From: Leptospira johnsonii
GTDB taxonomy: Bacteria > Spirochaetota > Leptospiria > Leptospirales > Leptospiraceae
DNA length: 64,000 nt
NCBI RefSeq assembly: GCF_003112675.1
Contig: NZ_BFAY01000005.1
Span: 186,001 to 250,000 of the forward strand
Direction of reading: 5' to 3'
Positions 32,113 through 43,594 of the stretch are shown here, in pieces (positions within the stretch are counted from its first letter, which is position 1; every line of letters begins with the position of its first letter). Both the position numbers and the translations under genes were made by a program. Under the pieces are notes generated by a model that did no database searches, was not told where the DNA came from, and was given only the letters and a program-made list of their open reading frames with translations.

Positions 32113-32880
32113 TCAATTCTTAGTTTCCAGAATCATCGGTCCTTTGGTATGTCCATTGATAAACTGACGGATGAATTCGTTCGAAGAATTCTGCACTTCT
32201 TCCGGAGTTCCAGTAAACAGGACCTCTCCACCATAAAAAAATGAAATGCGGTCGGCTATCATATAAGCGCTGGACATATCATGGGTGACCACTACCTGGG
32301 CGGCACCGGTTTCCTTTTTGATACGAATAATCAGCTCGTTGATCACGTTCGACATAACAGGATCCAGACCGGATGTGGGCTCATCATACAAAATAATCTG
32401 AGGATTAGAAGCGATGGCTCTAGCAAGTCCTGCTCTTTTTTTCATACCGCCGGAGATATCGTTCGGATAATTGTCCTTTGCAACGGTCATATCCACTAGT
32501 CTAAGTTTTTCGGCGACGATACGTTGGATTTCTTCTTCCGGATATAGTTTATGTTCTCGCAAGGGAAGGGCAACGTTATCGAAAACAGTCATCCAGTTGA
32601 TAAGGGCTCCGGACTGGAATAGAACTCCCATTTTGGAACGGATCTTTTCCCTTTCAAGGATGGTTGCACCTGAAATATTTTCGCCGAAGATCCTACATTC
32701 TCCCGCATCCGGTTCCAAAAGACCTGTGATATGTTTTAAGGTGACCGACTTTCCAGTTCCGGAAGGTCCGAGTACCACCATTGTTTCTCCTTTTTTTACT
32801 TGGAGATTCATTCCTTTTAGGATCTTTCTCTGACCGAATGCCTTGTGTAGGTTTATGATTTCTATAGCGTATTCTTCCAT
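32113..32880 (-). CDS. mlaF: MlaF-type ABC transporter ATPase
   Basis: Cytoplasmic ATPase of the MCE lipid transporter. The 255 residues carry Walker A GPSGTGKS, the signature [14 protein letters not shown] (MlaF-type), Walker [14 protein letters not shown] and the H-loop VVTHDM. The signature SGGMKKR is characteristic of MlaF rather than of importers for small solutes. Its start lies one base after the permease stop, so the two are translationally linked. Confidence 0.93.
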   Translation of the reverse strand: MEEYAIEIINLHKAFGQRKILKGMNLQVKKGETMVVLGPSGTGKSVTLKHITGLLEPDAGECRIFGENISGATILEREKIRSKMGVLFQSGALINWMTVFDNVALPLREHKLYPEEEIQRIVAEKLRLVDMTVAKDNYPNDISGGMKKRAGLARAIASNPQIILYDEPTSGLDPVMSNVINELIIRIKKETGAAQVVVTHDMSSAYMIADRISFFYGGEVLFTGTPEEVQNSSNEFIRQFINGHTKGPMILETKN

Positions 32881-32881
32881 C

Positions 32882-33661
32882 TTATTCCCTATAAAAGAGG
32901 GCCGTGATCACATAGCCGAAAAAGATAACCATCAAAAAGGAAGTTACTACGGATTCTCTCGTTGCCCTACCAACACCTATTGCACCACCGTAAGTTCTCA
33001 AACCATGAGAGCAGGAAATTGCTGAGATGATCAGGCCAAAAACATAACCTTTGAATAAACCGGTATACAGATCCTTAAGGCCGGGAATAGAAGTAATCCT
33101 TTCGTTCACATCTTGGAAATAGACGATATATTCTATCCCCAATTGAAAATGTCCGACTAACGCTCCGCCCAAAATTCCCAATATACTGGAATACACACAG
33201 AGAACGGGAACCATTAAAGAAAAACCTAATACTCTTGGAAAGACCAGAAATCGTACCGGATCTATGGACATCACTTCAAGTGCGTCGATCTCTTCCGAAA
33301 CTTTCATTGTACCGATCTCAGCGGCGATCGCAGAACCGATGGAAGCGGCTAAGATGAGTGCGGTCATAAATGGGGACATTTCACGAGTGAGAGTGATCGT
33401 AAGAAGAAGACCGATCTGTCCTTCTGCGCCGAAATCTTTCAACCCCAAGCCGGTGTTCAAGGTCAGAAGCATTCCAGTAAAAACTGCGACCACCGAAACT
33501 ACGAATAAACTTCCGACTCCCGCGATGAACATTTGGTCTAAAATTTCTTTCCGCTTTTCGACGGTAAATCTTAGGTTTAAAAAAGTTTCCGCGATCAGAA
33601 CGATCGTATAACCTGCGGCGTAAAGAGTATCGTTCGCTTTTTCTTTAAAGGAATCCAACAT
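32882..33661 (-). CDS. mlaE: MlaE-type ABC transporter permease
   Basis: Integral inner-membrane permease of the lipid transporter, 259 residues with five to six membrane segments. Typical MlaE features are [45 protein letters not shown] (the E-I-G-T-M-K-V-x-E-E-I-D-A-L coupling segment) and the [13 protein letters not shown] end. Paired with MlaF and MlaD in one operon. The upstream gene, encoding an aromatic repeat protein, ends five bases before this start. Confidence 0.92.
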   Translation of the reverse strand: MLDSFKEKANDTLYAAGYTIVLIAETFLNLRFTVEKRKEILDQMFIAGVGSLFVVSVVAVFTGMLLTLNTGLGLKDFGAEGQIGLLLTITLTREMSPFMTALILAASIGSAIAAEIGTMKVSEEIDALEVMSIDPVRFLVFPRVLGFSLMVPVLCVYSSILGILGGALVGHFQLGIEYIVYFQDVNERITSIPGLKDLYTGLFKGYVFGLIISAISCSHGLRTYGGAIGVGRATRESVVTSFLMVIFFGYVITALFYRE

Positions 33662-33666
33662 TTCGA

Positions 33667-35067
33667 TTAGAGCCTAATCCACCAAAAAATCTGCACTGTG
33701 GTCTTATCCTTACTTCTTTCTAATCCGAATAGACCGTATAAAAATTGATAAGAAGTTTTTTCCGGAGTAGAGCTGTATTCCACAAGTAAAGGTATATGGA
33801 TATGCAGTTCTTCTTCGTTCCATCTCTGGGTATAAAGTCTCATTAAAAAAGAGAGCCTTTTTTCTCCATTGGACAATTTTTGATACTCAACAATGGACCA
33901 GACCGGGTCCCAGATCCTTTCCACAAGTTCGGATTTTATCGGAAATAAAGAAAGGAAATTCCAAGTCAGGTTGCCTTCTCTGTCTTCATGCCAACGGAAG
34001 AATGGCCAGAGCTTATAATAATTGTCTTCTCTTCCCCATTGAACGTAAGTCCTATTGGTTCTCCACCAAAATGGGATAAAATAAGTTTCGGAAGATTTGA
34101 GATGATGACTATCAGTACTCAAGCGAAAATAGAATGGAGTGAAAAATCTGGTTTCCTTGTATGCGAATCTATAATAACCGTAAAAAGGAAATAAAATTAA
34201 CTTTCTGTAATCTTCGTCGTCGTTCTGACCGTATTGAAAAAGAAAAAATAGAACGTTCAGATCTTTTTCATGCGTCCTTTTATCGTATCCGTAAGAAAAC
34301 AAAGATCCTAAAACAGGAAACCACAGAAAGGCTCTAGCTTTCATATTCCCGAATTCGGAATCTTTGGAAAGGTAGAATGGCCAAAACATTTTATAAGTAA
34401 ATGGTTCTCTTTTATCTTCGTTGATACTTCCCCATTGGATAAATGGCCAAAGCACAGAATAACGTTCGTATTTTCCCTTATGGATCTTATGAGAATAAAA
34501 AGGTAGGATCCTCAGGTCACTCCTGACTTCCGAACCTCCCCACATGACGAGTGGCCATAGTATCCCATGGGCATTATAGTTCTTGTATTTCCAATTGGAA
34601 TACAGAGGGAAGAGAGCAAAATTCAGTTCCGAATAACTGGCCTTACCTCGGAGTCTTCCGAATAGGGGAAAAAATCCGAAATAGGATTCTCGTGCAGTTT
34701 CTCCCTTTCCCCAAATCAGAAGAGGAGATAGAGTGTCCTCGTCCCATCCTAGATCGTCGTGGTAGGTTTCTGTTCCGCTAATGAAGAATAAAAAGCTCCA
34801 GACCCGCCAATAATCCGTCTTTTCGGAATAATAGATCGGGAATAAAAATGTATCATATCTATAATTAGATTTGGTTTCCTTATATGTGGAGAAGAAGGGT
34901 CTGAAGATCTGTTCTTCTTCCCCCAATCTTTTTTCGGATTGGTATAAGAACCAAAATTGTTTGTATTCGGAAGGATAAGGAGAAACCGGTTTGAAAGGGT
35001 ATTCTGAAAATAGGCTTTCCGTACAAACTAGGAAGAAAAGGATCAGTACTAGATTCTTATTTATCAT
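33667..35067 (-). CDS. Secreted aromatic-repeat protein in the Mla operon
   Basis: I know no family for this protein. A signal peptide ([16 protein letters not shown]) is followed by about 440 residues in which short motifs of the form [FLI]-[FLW]-P-[FLI]-[FYW] recur roughly every 20-30 residues: LFPIYY, FFPLFG, LFPLYS, LWPLVMW, ILPFYS, LWPFIQW, FWPFYL, LFPFYG, FTPFYF, FIPFWW, LWPFFRW and others, about 15 in total. Between them are charged turns rich in K, E, R, D. Such a pattern suits repeated beta hairpins, possibly an outer-membrane barrel or solenoid. The stop is 5 bases before mlaE, so it is probably part of the lipid-transport operon. Confidence 0.8.
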   Translation of the reverse strand: MINKNLVLILFFLVCTESLFSEYPFKPVSPYPSEYKQFWFLYQSEKRLGEEEQIFRPFFSTYKETKSNYRYDTFLFPIYYSEKTDYWRVWSFLFFISGTETYHDDLGWDEDTLSPLLIWGKGETARESYFGFFPLFGRLRGKASYSELNFALFPLYSNWKYKNYNAHGILWPLVMWGGSEVRSDLRILPFYSHKIHKGKYERYSVLWPFIQWGSINEDKREPFTYKMFWPFYLSKDSEFGNMKARAFLWFPVLGSLFSYGYDKRTHEKDLNVLFFLFQYGQNDDEDYRKLILFPFYGYYRFAYKETRFFTPFYFRLSTDSHHLKSSETYFIPFWWRTNRTYVQWGREDNYYKLWPFFRWHEDREGNLTWNFLSLFPIKSELVERIWDPVWSIVEYQKLSNGEKRLSFLMRLYTQRWNEEELHIHIPLLVEYSSTPEKTSYQFLYGLFGLERSKDKTTVQIFWWIRL

Positions 35068-35107
35068 TCTTCCCAGAAAATCCTAAAAGCAACAGGGGAT
35101 TAGATCA

Positions 35108-36163
35108 TTGAAAATTGCAGTCTTATTCGGCGGAACTTCCACAGAACACGAAATTTCCCTGCGCACAGGCACTTTCATAAGTAAAACTTTGTCTGCCATG
35201 GGACATTCGGTCAAACCCATTCTGATTTCCAGAGACGGCAGATGGGTGATCCCTAAAGAATATCGACCAGAGTTCCCGGAAGGAAATTCCAAAAATCCGG
35301 AAGAGTATTTAAGAGAATTCGAAGAACTTCATTCAACGAACGCCGGAGCATTCTCCTCTTTAGATTGTGATGTAGTATTTTTAGGATTACATGGAACCAG
35401 CGGAGAAGACGGTTCTGTCCAGGGATTCTTGAAAGTACTCGGAATTCCATTTACAGGTTCCGATGTAAAAGCATCCGCATTGGCAATGGACAAGGTCAGA
35501 GCCAATCGATTGTTCCAACTCGCAGGAATGTCAGTCGCTCCCTTTTGGGAATTGAGAAAAAAAGAATTTTCTGAAAATCCGACTTCGGTCGAAAGTTTTG
35601 GATTAGAATATCCACTTTTTTTAAAGCCTGTAGAAGGCGGCTCTAGTTTTCATACATTCAGGATAGAAGGACCAGAAGATTTACGTAAAAGATTGCCTGA
35701 ATTCTTCGATGCAGAAGATCATGCGATCTTACAAAAATTCTTAAAAGGTACAGAAGTTTCCTGCGGAGTCTGGGAAAAGAAAGAAGGTTCCAAAAGAATT
35801 TTAGAAGCGCTTCCTCCTACAGAGATCATTCCGGGAGGAGAATTTTTCGACGTAGAATCCAAATACAAACCTGGACTTTCCCAAGAGATTACTCCAGCTC
35901 GTTTGCCGGAAAAGATCATCTCAAAAATCCAGGAACAATCCATCCTTGCTCACAAAACACTCGGATGTGAGGGTTATTCTAGAACGGATTTTATAATCGT
36001 GGGAGAAACTCCATTCGTTTTGGAAACAAACACGTTACCCGGAATGACAGAGACCAGTCTAATTCCTCAACAGGCAAAAGCTGCGGGTATTCCTATCCAA
36101 ACATTGTACCAGTCTTTGATCGATCAGGCATTGGAAAGAGCAGGGAAGATCCCAGTAAGTTAA
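35108..36163 (+). CDS. ddl: D-alanine--D-alanine ligase
   Basis: Joins two D-alanines for peptidoglycan precursors in the cytoplasm. The 351 residues have the ATP-grasp order: VLFGGTSTEHEISLRTG at the start, HGTSGEDGSVQGFL, the GSDVKASALAMDK substrate loop, PLFLKPVEGGSS, and the metal site with LETNTLPGMTETSLIPQ at the end. The start is a TTG at 35108, since no ATG fits the family N-terminus. The neighbouring upstream gene runs the other way, so it is transcribed alone. Confidence 0.95.
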   Translation: MKIAVLFGGTSTEHEISLRTGTFISKTLSAMGHSVKPILISRDGRWVIPKEYRPEFPEGNSKNPEEYLREFEELHSTNAGAFSSLDCDVVFLGLHGTSGEDGSVQGFLKVLGIPFTGSDVKASALAMDKVRANRLFQLAGMSVAPFWELRKKEFSENPTSVESFGLEYPLFLKPVEGGSSFHTFRIEGPEDLRKRLPEFFDAEDHAILQKFLKGTEVSCGVWEKKEGSKRILEALPPTEIIPGGEFFDVESKYKPGLSQEITPARLPEKIISKIQEQSILAHKTLGCEGYSRTDFIIVGETPFVLETNTLPGMTETSLIPQQAKAAGIPIQTLYQSLIDQALERAGKIPVS

Positions 36164-36199
36164 TTGGTTTTAGGTCCCGTTTGTAGGAACTTCTACATT

Positions 36200-36811
36200 T
36201 TATCGAATTTGAAAAAGCGCGAGCTTTGCAAAAAAGTTCGGACTGAATTTTACCTGTTTTAGATCGGTGAAGAATGCTCTGTCTTCCACAGTGAAACCTC
36301 GAATATCGCAGAACTCCTGAAAGTCCAGAATGGAAAGAAAATGTAAGTTAGGGGTATTGAACCAACGATAAGGAAGAAGGTCCGTCACAGGGGTTTTTCC
36401 TTGGAATAGGATACGAAAACGAACTTCCCAATACCCGAAATTCGGAAAAACGATGATCACACGTTTACCGATCCTTAAACATTCCTTGATAATATCACCG
36501 GGATGTCTAGTCTCTTGGATGGTCTGGTTTAAGATCACATAATCAAAACGTTTGTCTTCATGATGACTTAGGCCTTCGTCTATATCTCCGTGATGGACAT
36601 ATACACCTTTGCGGATACATTCTACGATTGCGTCTTCGTCCTTTTCGATCCCTTGTCCTCTGATCCCTTTTTGTTTTAAAAGATAGAGAAGGTCTCCATT
36701 ACCGCAACCTAGGTCCAAAACTCTAGAACCAGGTGAGATCACATCCAGGATATAAGCAAAGTCCGGTCTTTCTCTTAGAGTAGTGCTACTTAAGATCTTA
36801 GAATCTATCAT
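36200..36811 (-). CDS. metW: MetW, methionine biosynthesis protein
   Basis: A 203-residue class I methyltransferase-like protein paired with MetX. The SAM-binding motif reads [22 protein letters not shown], with later [29 protein letters not shown], typical of MetW. It works with MetX in homoserine acetylation or its regulation; the exact role is unsettled. Its start overlaps the metX stop by 4 bases, which supports the pairing. Confidence 0.93.
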   Translation of the reverse strand: MIDSKILSSTTLRERPDFAYILDVISPGSRVLDLGCGNGDLLYLLKQKGIRGQGIEKDEDAIVECIRKGVYVHHGDIDEGLSHHEDKRFDYVILNQTIQETRHPGDIIKECLRIGKRVIIVFPNFGYWEVRFRILFQGKTPVTDLLPYRWFNTPNLHFLSILDFQEFCDIRGFTVEDRAFFTDLKQVKFSPNFFAKLALFQIR

Positions 36812-37923
36812 TCGTTCACCGGCATATTTAGAAAACCTCGGATTACATCCTCTTGTCTTTGGTTAGGAAGAAGAAAACTATCATGACCTTCGTTCGTAGT
36901 AAGCTCCACATAAAAAACTCTCTTATCGGAAGCTTCTAAACTTTTAACAATCTCTCTCGATTGAGAAGGAGGGTAGAGCCAATCCGAACTATAAGAGACT
37001 ACTAGAAATCTACATTGAGCAGGACTGAGCGCCTTAGTAAGTTCTTGTCCTTTTCCCAAACTAAAATGATCAAGTGCCTTGGTCACATAGATATACGAAT
37101 TCGCGTCAAAACGATCTACGAAACTTTCTCCCTGATAGATTAAATAACTACCCACTGCAAAGTCTGAGTCCGAGTTTAAGAGGTTTCCTCTAGGCGGGTT
37201 CCTGCCGAATTTTTCTCTCATCTTATGGTCGGAAAGATAAGTGATATGACCCATCATTCTTGCCAAAGCAAGACCTTTTCTAGGAGTAGCATTGTCCTCG
37301 TACAATCCGTTATTCCAATTCGGATCGGAAAGGATTGCCTGTCTTCCTACCTCGTTAAAAGCGATCTGCATTGCGGAGTGTTCAGGAGAAGAAGCTAGAA
37401 TAATACAGTTCTCTAAAGCATCCGGATAAGATATACTCCATTGCAAAGCCTGCATTCCACCCATGGAGCCGCCTGCCACACAGAGCAATCTTTGGATCCC
37501 GAAGGATTCTACCAAAAGTTTTTGAGCCGCCACCATATCCTTAATGGAAACGAAAGGAAAGCTGGAACCATAAGGTTTACCGCTGACCGGATTGATACTC
37601 ATAGGTCCGGAAGAACCCTTACATCCGCCGATCACATTAGAAGATATTACAAAATATTGATTCGTATCAAATGCTTTGCCTGGACCGATATACTCGTCCC
37701 ACCAACCCGGACGTTTTTCTCCATCAGAATGAAAACCCGCCGCATGAGCGTCGCCTGAAAGAGCATGGCAGATCAGGATTGCATTGTCTTTATTGGGAGA
37801 AAGTGTTCCGTAAGTTTCATAGGCTACTACGGTAGGGGAAAGAACTGAGCCGTTGTCCAGGCGTAGATCCCCCAGCACTGCGGTTTTTGGTTCTACTATG
37901 CCGACGGATTGTTTCGATCCCAT
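36808..37923 (-). CDS. metX: Homoserine O-acetyltransferase
   Basis: Activates homoserine with acetyl-CoA in methionine synthesis. The 371 residues form an alpha/beta hydrolase fold with the nucleophile in [16 protein letters not shown]-type lid residues around FGRNPPRGN, and a C-terminal EGHDSFLL with the catalytic His. Alternative O-succinyl specificity cannot be fully excluded from sequence, but the downstream MetY-type enzyme usually takes acetylhomoserine. Encoded between metY and metW on the minus strand. Confidence 0.95.
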   Translation of the reverse strand: MGSKQSVGIVEPKTAVLGDLRLDNGSVLSPTVVAYETYGTLSPNKDNAILICHALSGDAHAAGFHSDGEKRPGWWDEYIGPGKAFDTNQYFVISSNVIGGCKGSSGPMSINPVSGKPYGSSFPFVSIKDMVAAQKLLVESFGIQRLLCVAGGSMGGMQALQWSISYPDALENCIILASSPEHSAMQIAFNEVGRQAILSDPNWNNGLYEDNATPRKGLALARMMGHITYLSDHKMREKFGRNPPRGNLLNSDSDFAVGSYLIYQGESFVDRFDANSYIYVTKALDHFSLGKGQELTKALSPAQCRFLVVSYSSDWLYPPSQSREIVKSLEASDKRVFYVELTTNEGHDSFLLPNQRQEDVIRGFLNMPVNE

Positions 37924-37944
37924 GATTTAAGTTCCAAATAACTA

Positions 37945-38006
37945 AGCCACTTTCCTTTTTCAGACGATCCCAAACAAGTTTAGGAAAGTAAAAAGAGAAA
38001 GTGGCT
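37945..38006 (-). promoter_or_regulatory. Competing hairpins between metY and metX
   Basis: On the minus strand, AGCCACTTTC (38006-37997) pairs perfectly with GAAAGTGGCT (37954-37945), while the intervening ACTTTCC (37989-37983) can pair with GGAAAGT (37955-37949). The two pairings share an arm and exclude each other. No T tract follows, so the switch, if any, is not a standard terminator. Confidence 0.4.
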
Positions 38007-38040
38007 GATTTTTAGACGATTTTTTGGACGGAGTCGGAAG

Positions 38041-39679
<1,639 letters not shown>

Positions 39680-41356
39680 ATGAAATTAAACTTTTTGAAT
39701 TTATTTAGAAAATCTCTCATACTTCCGGGAATTCTACTTCTCTCCCTTTATCTAGTACCGGGCGAAGAACTTGAGGCGCAACTCTGGATGCCTCCTGGCA
39801 GACAATACATGCAGCCTCCTGATCCGTTCACGTTCGATGCAGGGGTGAACAAGTTTAATAACGATTATTATCTATATCTTGCTCCTACCTTAAATTTGAA
39901 TTTTGGGGGAGAATTCGGACTATCTCTCACTGCTCCAATGAACTTTCTCGCATATGACCAGGATCCGAAAGATCCTACCTTAAAAGTAGGAAGTATCCGT
40001 AAGATTGACTACGACCAAAAAAGCGATTATCTTAGGCTCATCAATAATATCTGGTATGGGACTTACGGACTTTATAAACCGGGAGAGACAACCTTCTCCT
40101 TTTTTGCAGGAAAACTTTTCGATGGATACATTGGACACGGAACCATAGTAAACCGTTATGTGAACAACCAAAGGATCGACATTTATAATGTAGGTTTGAT
40201 GGCTGATTTTAATAACGATTATGGGGGAGTGCAGGTATTTACAAACTCTGTTTACACCCATGAGATAGGTGCAGCCAGAGGATACGTTCGTCCGTTTGCA
40301 ATTGCATTCAAATTATTTGATCTATTTACCGGAAGATCCCAGTTGTTCGGAATGTTGCAGCTTGGACAAGGAAACGTAGCGGACGAAGCCGGTAGAAAAA
40401 AAGTTTATGAAGAAGCTGGAGTAGATCCGGAAGACAGAGAGAAATACAGGGCCTTAGTGGAAGACCAAAAGACCCATCAGATGAGAGAGGAAATGATCCC
40501 TATCGAGAAAAAGCCTGAATCTCGTAAGGAAAAACTAAAAGAGTTCTTCAATCAGGACAATTTCGCAAATAGATTTTCTATCGGATATACAACCGCATTT
40601 GATACAAAGGCTCCCACCCAACTTGCATTCGATACAACAGGTCGTTTGCGTCTGGATTCCAATAATAATCCATTGGTAGAGCAGTCTGAAAAATTAGTCA
40701 TCCAAGGAATGGATGCAGAATACAAACTCATTAGCACAAAGTATATCGAGATCACTCCTTACTACGACGTTAACACGATCAAACTTTTAAACTCTAAAGG
40801 AACTCATACAGGAGCGATGTTCCGTTTCGGTGGAAAAGATATCTACGCTAAGATCAAGCCTGAATACAGGAATATGGACGCGAATTATATTCCAATGTAC
40901 TTCGACAGCTTTTACGAGATAGAAAGATACCAATCGAACATTAATTCCCAACTTCCAATGACCAAACTGGAAGCTGCTAAACTTATGGATCCGGATGCTG
41001 CAAGGTTGAAAGGATACTTTACTTCCGTAGTATTTAATTTTTACAGAGTCTCCTTAGAAGCGAATTATGAGAATTATTCAGGACCGAATAACTCTAGGAT
41101 CTTTGTAGGTCTGTATTTCCCGATCGGTTCCCTCTTTATGATCTCCGGATATTATACACGTAAGAACTTTGATCAGAATAAAGACGCCTTCAAGGTGGAT
41201 GATAATTCTGTCGGAGCGATAGAAGCCGCTCTGAACCTAGGATTTATTGCAATTAGGGTTCAAGATATCCGCAGATGGGTGTACGATAGCACTTCGAATA
41301 GTTTCCTAGCCCAAGACGAGCAAAAGGTTCTATTCTCTAACTCTTTGTCCTTCTAA
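39680..41356 (+). CDS. Putative outer-membrane beta-barrel protein
   Basis: A 558-residue exported protein. From the ATG at 39680 it has a signal peptide (KSLILPGILLLSLYLVPG, cleavage near LEAQ). A long run of alternating aromatic and polar stretches follows (for example NKFNNDYYLYLAPTLNLNFGGEFGLSLTAPMNF, GVQVFTNSVYTHEIG, KYIEITPYYDVNTIKLL), and the last residue is Phe (LFSNSLSF), typical of barrel proteins recognised by BamA. A charged insert around residues 240-290 is probably an extracellular or periplasmic loop. Family unknown. An earlier in-frame start at 39623 adds 19 residues and is less likely. Ends overlapping convergent rsmE by 4 bases. Confidence 0.7.
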   Translation: MKLNFLNLFRKSLILPGILLLSLYLVPGEELEAQLWMPPGRQYMQPPDPFTFDAGVNKFNNDYYLYLAPTLNLNFGGEFGLSLTAPMNFLAYDQDPKDPTLKVGSIRKIDYDQKSDYLRLINNIWYGTYGLYKPGETTFSFFAGKLFDGYIGHGTIVNRYVNNQRIDIYNVGLMADFNNDYGGVQVFTNSVYTHEIGAARGYVRPFAIAFKLFDLFTGRSQLFGMLQLGQGNVADEAGRKKVYEEAGVDPEDREKYRALVEDQKTHQMREEMIPIEKKPESRKEKLKEFFNQDNFANRFSIGYTTAFDTKAPTQLAFDTTGRLRLDSNNNPLVEQSEKLVIQGMDAEYKLISTKYIEITPYYDVNTIKLLNSKGTHTGAMFRFGGKDIYAKIKPEYRNMDANYIPMYFDSFYEIERYQSNINSQLPMTKLEAAKLMDPDAARLKGYFTSVVFNFYRVSLEANYENYSGPNNSRIFVGLYFPIGSLFMISGYYTRKNFDQNKDAFKVDDNSVGAIEAALNLGFIAIRVQDIRRWVYDSTSNSFLAQDEQKVLFSNSLSF

Positions 41357-42114
41357 TCTAATCGAGGGACAGAGTTTTCCCATTGAGAAAGAAAGAAGGA
41401 CACTGCCTGTTCCGATCTCAAAACGGAACAAGAAAGCCTTACCCCAGGAATATTTGATTTTCTGAATATTTCCAGTTCGGCTTTTGTCCAACCTGGTTCC
41501 GGTCCTACCAAGATAGAATATTCTTTTTCCGGCAAGGGGTTAAACTCTTGGATTGATTTTCCTTTCTTATCCAAATAAAAAAAATTACGCGAATTAGAAG
41601 CTACTATCTCCGAAATGGATCCCTTCTTCTCAAAACTAGTCTTTTTACCAGGAGGAACAAATCCAAGTTCTAACTTGGGAAGAAAGACATTCCCACCTTG
41701 TTCCATTCCTAAGATCAATTTTTCTTTACTATTCTCTTCCTTCCAAACAGGGGAGGTGAGGTATTCCGTTCTCGAAAGAGTTGCAAGTCTAAATTCTAAA
41801 CTCGAAACTCCCCAGACACCTGCAAGTTCTAGGATCTTTTCCACAGTCGGAGGCCTTTGGACCGAGACGATTAGTTGAACAGCTGGACTTCTCCTTTTAG
41901 GTCGGAGGATGGGAGCATAAGATCCTAATATTTCTTCGGTAGAAGTTTTCAGAATTTTAAAGGTCCCTAAACTAGTATCCAGGAGCCCAGCCTTGATCTT
42001 ATCTCCTTCTTTCTTTTGTAGAACCTTTAGAATATGAGTGATCCGATCCTTATTCAAGATCTTGAATTTCCCAGAATCTGTTTCCTGAGAGGGATCCAGT
42101 AGAAGATAATTCAT
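41353..42114 (-). CDS. rsmE: 16S rRNA (uracil1498-N3)-methyltransferase
   Basis: SPOUT-family enzyme that methylates U1498 in the decoding centre of 16S rRNA. The 253 residues show the N-terminal PUA-like part (HILKVLQKKEGDKI), the RPPTVEKILELAGVWGVSSLEF segment and the trefoil-knot SAM site YSILVGPEPGWTKAELEIF followed by SNIPGVRLSCSVLRSEQAV. The last motif is usually LG-x-R-ILR-TETA, here diverged to LSCSVLRSEQA. Overlaps the end of the convergent membrane-protein gene by 4 bases. Confidence 0.85.
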   Translation of the reverse strand: MNYLLLDPSQETDSGKFKILNKDRITHILKVLQKKEGDKIKAGLLDTSLGTFKILKTSTEEILGSYAPILRPKRRSPAVQLIVSVQRPPTVEKILELAGVWGVSSLEFRLATLSRTEYLTSPVWKEENSKEKLILGMEQGGNVFLPKLELGFVPPGKKTSFEKKGSISEIVASNSRNFFYLDKKGKSIQEFNPLPEKEYSILVGPEPGWTKAELEIFRKSNIPGVRLSCSVLRSEQAVSFFLSQWENSVPRLD

Positions 42115-42120
42115 AAAAGT

Positions 42121-42639
42121 TTAAATTTCTACTTGGGGAGCTTTGTCTTCTTCCTCATCATGAGGAGTAGGAACAGAAGGTTCCTGGGTCTCCGAAGGAT
42201 TCCAATTAGGAACAGAATCATTCCAGTTTTGGGAAGAAAAGAAACAGGCTCTTGCGATCCCGATCAGGATCAGAATGAATAGAATATATTTTGCGAGTAG
42301 TGGACCGAACCCGGTGCGGCGGGGATCATTATAATTTTCGAATGATTGGGGACGTTCTCCCGGGTTTTGCCAACCATGGGATCTGTTCTTACTGAATTTG
42401 GATTTAATGAATTCGAATTTATCTTCTAAGAAACGAAAAAATCCCCGTGCTGAACGGGGACTCTGCGCTCTGGAGTCTCCTCCGGGGAGATCGTATCTTC
42501 CGCCTCTAAAACTGGCCGGGTCTTCCGGATCAAAAACGAAAGAATGATAACATCTAGGACACCGAACCGTCAGTTTTCCCAAATCCATGGGAATCCTGAG
42601 TTCGGTGCCGCAGGAAGAACAAGGAAGAATATACCGCAC
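42121..42639 (-). CDS. Zinc-ribbon membrane protein
   Basis: A 172-residue protein with an N-terminal MJ0042-like zinc ribbon (C7, C10, C27, C30 in MRYILPCSSCG and RCPRC), a basic, low-complexity middle, one membrane segment (about residues 115-140, LAKYILFILILIGIARACF) and an acidic tail. It resembles other small cytoplasmic zinc-ribbon proteins fused to a membrane anchor, whose function is unknown. It sits 6 bases before rsmE and 5 bases after the upstream secreted-protein gene, so all three may be one transcript. Confidence 0.6.
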   Translation of the reverse strand: MRYILPCSSCGTELRIPMDLGKLTVRCPRCYHSFVFDPEDPASFRGGRYDLPGGDSRAQSPRSARGFFRFLEDKFEFIKSKFSKNRSHGWQNPGERPQSFENYNDPRRTGFGPLLAKYILFILILIGIARACFFSSQNWNDSVPNWNPSETQEPSVPTPHDEEEDKAPQVEI

Positions 42640-42644
42640 TTAGC

Positions 42645-43469
42645 TTAGTATTTCAGGGATTCCTTGAGCGTGTTTACGTTCTCTTTATAGTTCTCATTAC
42701 CCAATTGGTCGTTGTAATCGAAAATTTTGGTAAACAATCTGTCGAATGAATCCAAATGTTTAATGTAGAACGTCTTTTTGAAAGAGTTACGAATAGGGTG
42801 AGTCTTGGTGTTTTCTACGTTAGCAAGAACGTATTTACCAACACCTTTTTCACTAGGAGTTTCAGGACGACCACCTTCAGGATAACCGTTCTTTTGATAG
42901 AATAGTTCGATCTTGTCGTTATGTCCTGGTTGATCATTTGGAGCCCTGTCGATGATCTCGGAAACCGATTTATCTTCGATTAGGAAGTTATTCTTATAAA
43001 CTTTGCTTATAATTTTGCTGATTTTGCGAGGAGGTTCCATTCTCGGATCCGGATCGTTGGTGTTCGGTCCTTCGAAGTAGATTTCCATATATTTGGAAAG
43101 TCCACCTTGAACAATTTTACCTTGGCCTCGTTCCTCATCCTTAATGAAATCGTAAACTTCTACACGGATACAGTTGTTTGCTGCATCTTCTTGTGCGTTG
43201 CTATTAGCAGGCACACATTCGTCGTTGTTGGCTTTTCCTTTGAAAAGAACAGTTCTGAATGGAAGAATACGTACTTTCATTTTCATGAGTACTGTATGAC
43301 GTTTTAGTCTCTCGTTGAGAGCAGATGCTCTCTGATCCAGACCTTTTTCCGTATCAAGGATAGCTGCGCCTACTTGAGCATCTTCCTTCTTTTGGGCTTG
43401 GTTGTCTTGAGCGTTGAGTATGCCTGCGATTGAAAAAATTGCCAGGCAAAATGCGATTTTGCGTTTCAT
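42645..43469 (-). CDS. Secreted conserved protein, possibly Fcp-like flagellar sheath family
   Basis: An exported protein of 274 residues with a signal peptide (MKRKIAFCLAIFSIAGILNA). The mature part is charged and without membrane segments, including KMKVRILPFRTVLFKGK and CIRVEVYDFIKDEERGQG. From memory of Leptospira flagellar-coiling proteins (FcpA/FcpB) the general style is compatible, but I cannot confirm this from sequence alone, and an unrelated periplasmic protein is equally possible. Two cysteines are present that could pair. First gene of a probable operon with the zinc-ribbon protein and rsmE. Confidence 0.6.
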   Translation of the reverse strand: MKRKIAFCLAIFSIAGILNAQDNQAQKKEDAQVGAAILDTEKGLDQRASALNERLKRHTVLMKMKVRILPFRTVLFKGKANNDECVPANSNAQEDAANNCIRVEVYDFIKDEERGQGKIVQGGLSKYMEIYFEGPNTNDPDPRMEPPRKISKIISKVYKNNFLIEDKSVSEIIDRAPNDQPGHNDKIELFYQKNGYPEGGRPETPSEKGVGKYVLANVENTKTHPIRNSFKKTFYIKHLDSFDRLFTKIFDYNDQLGNENYKENVNTLKESLKY

Positions 43470-43594
43470 TGTACCCTATTTCCTTGGTCTCTTCTGCGTT
43501 TGGATTTCCCGAAAGTCGAGAATACCCTGTCTCTAGTATCGGTAAAATAGACTCCCGATTAAATCGAAGGCTTACATTTTCGTACGGAAAACGT

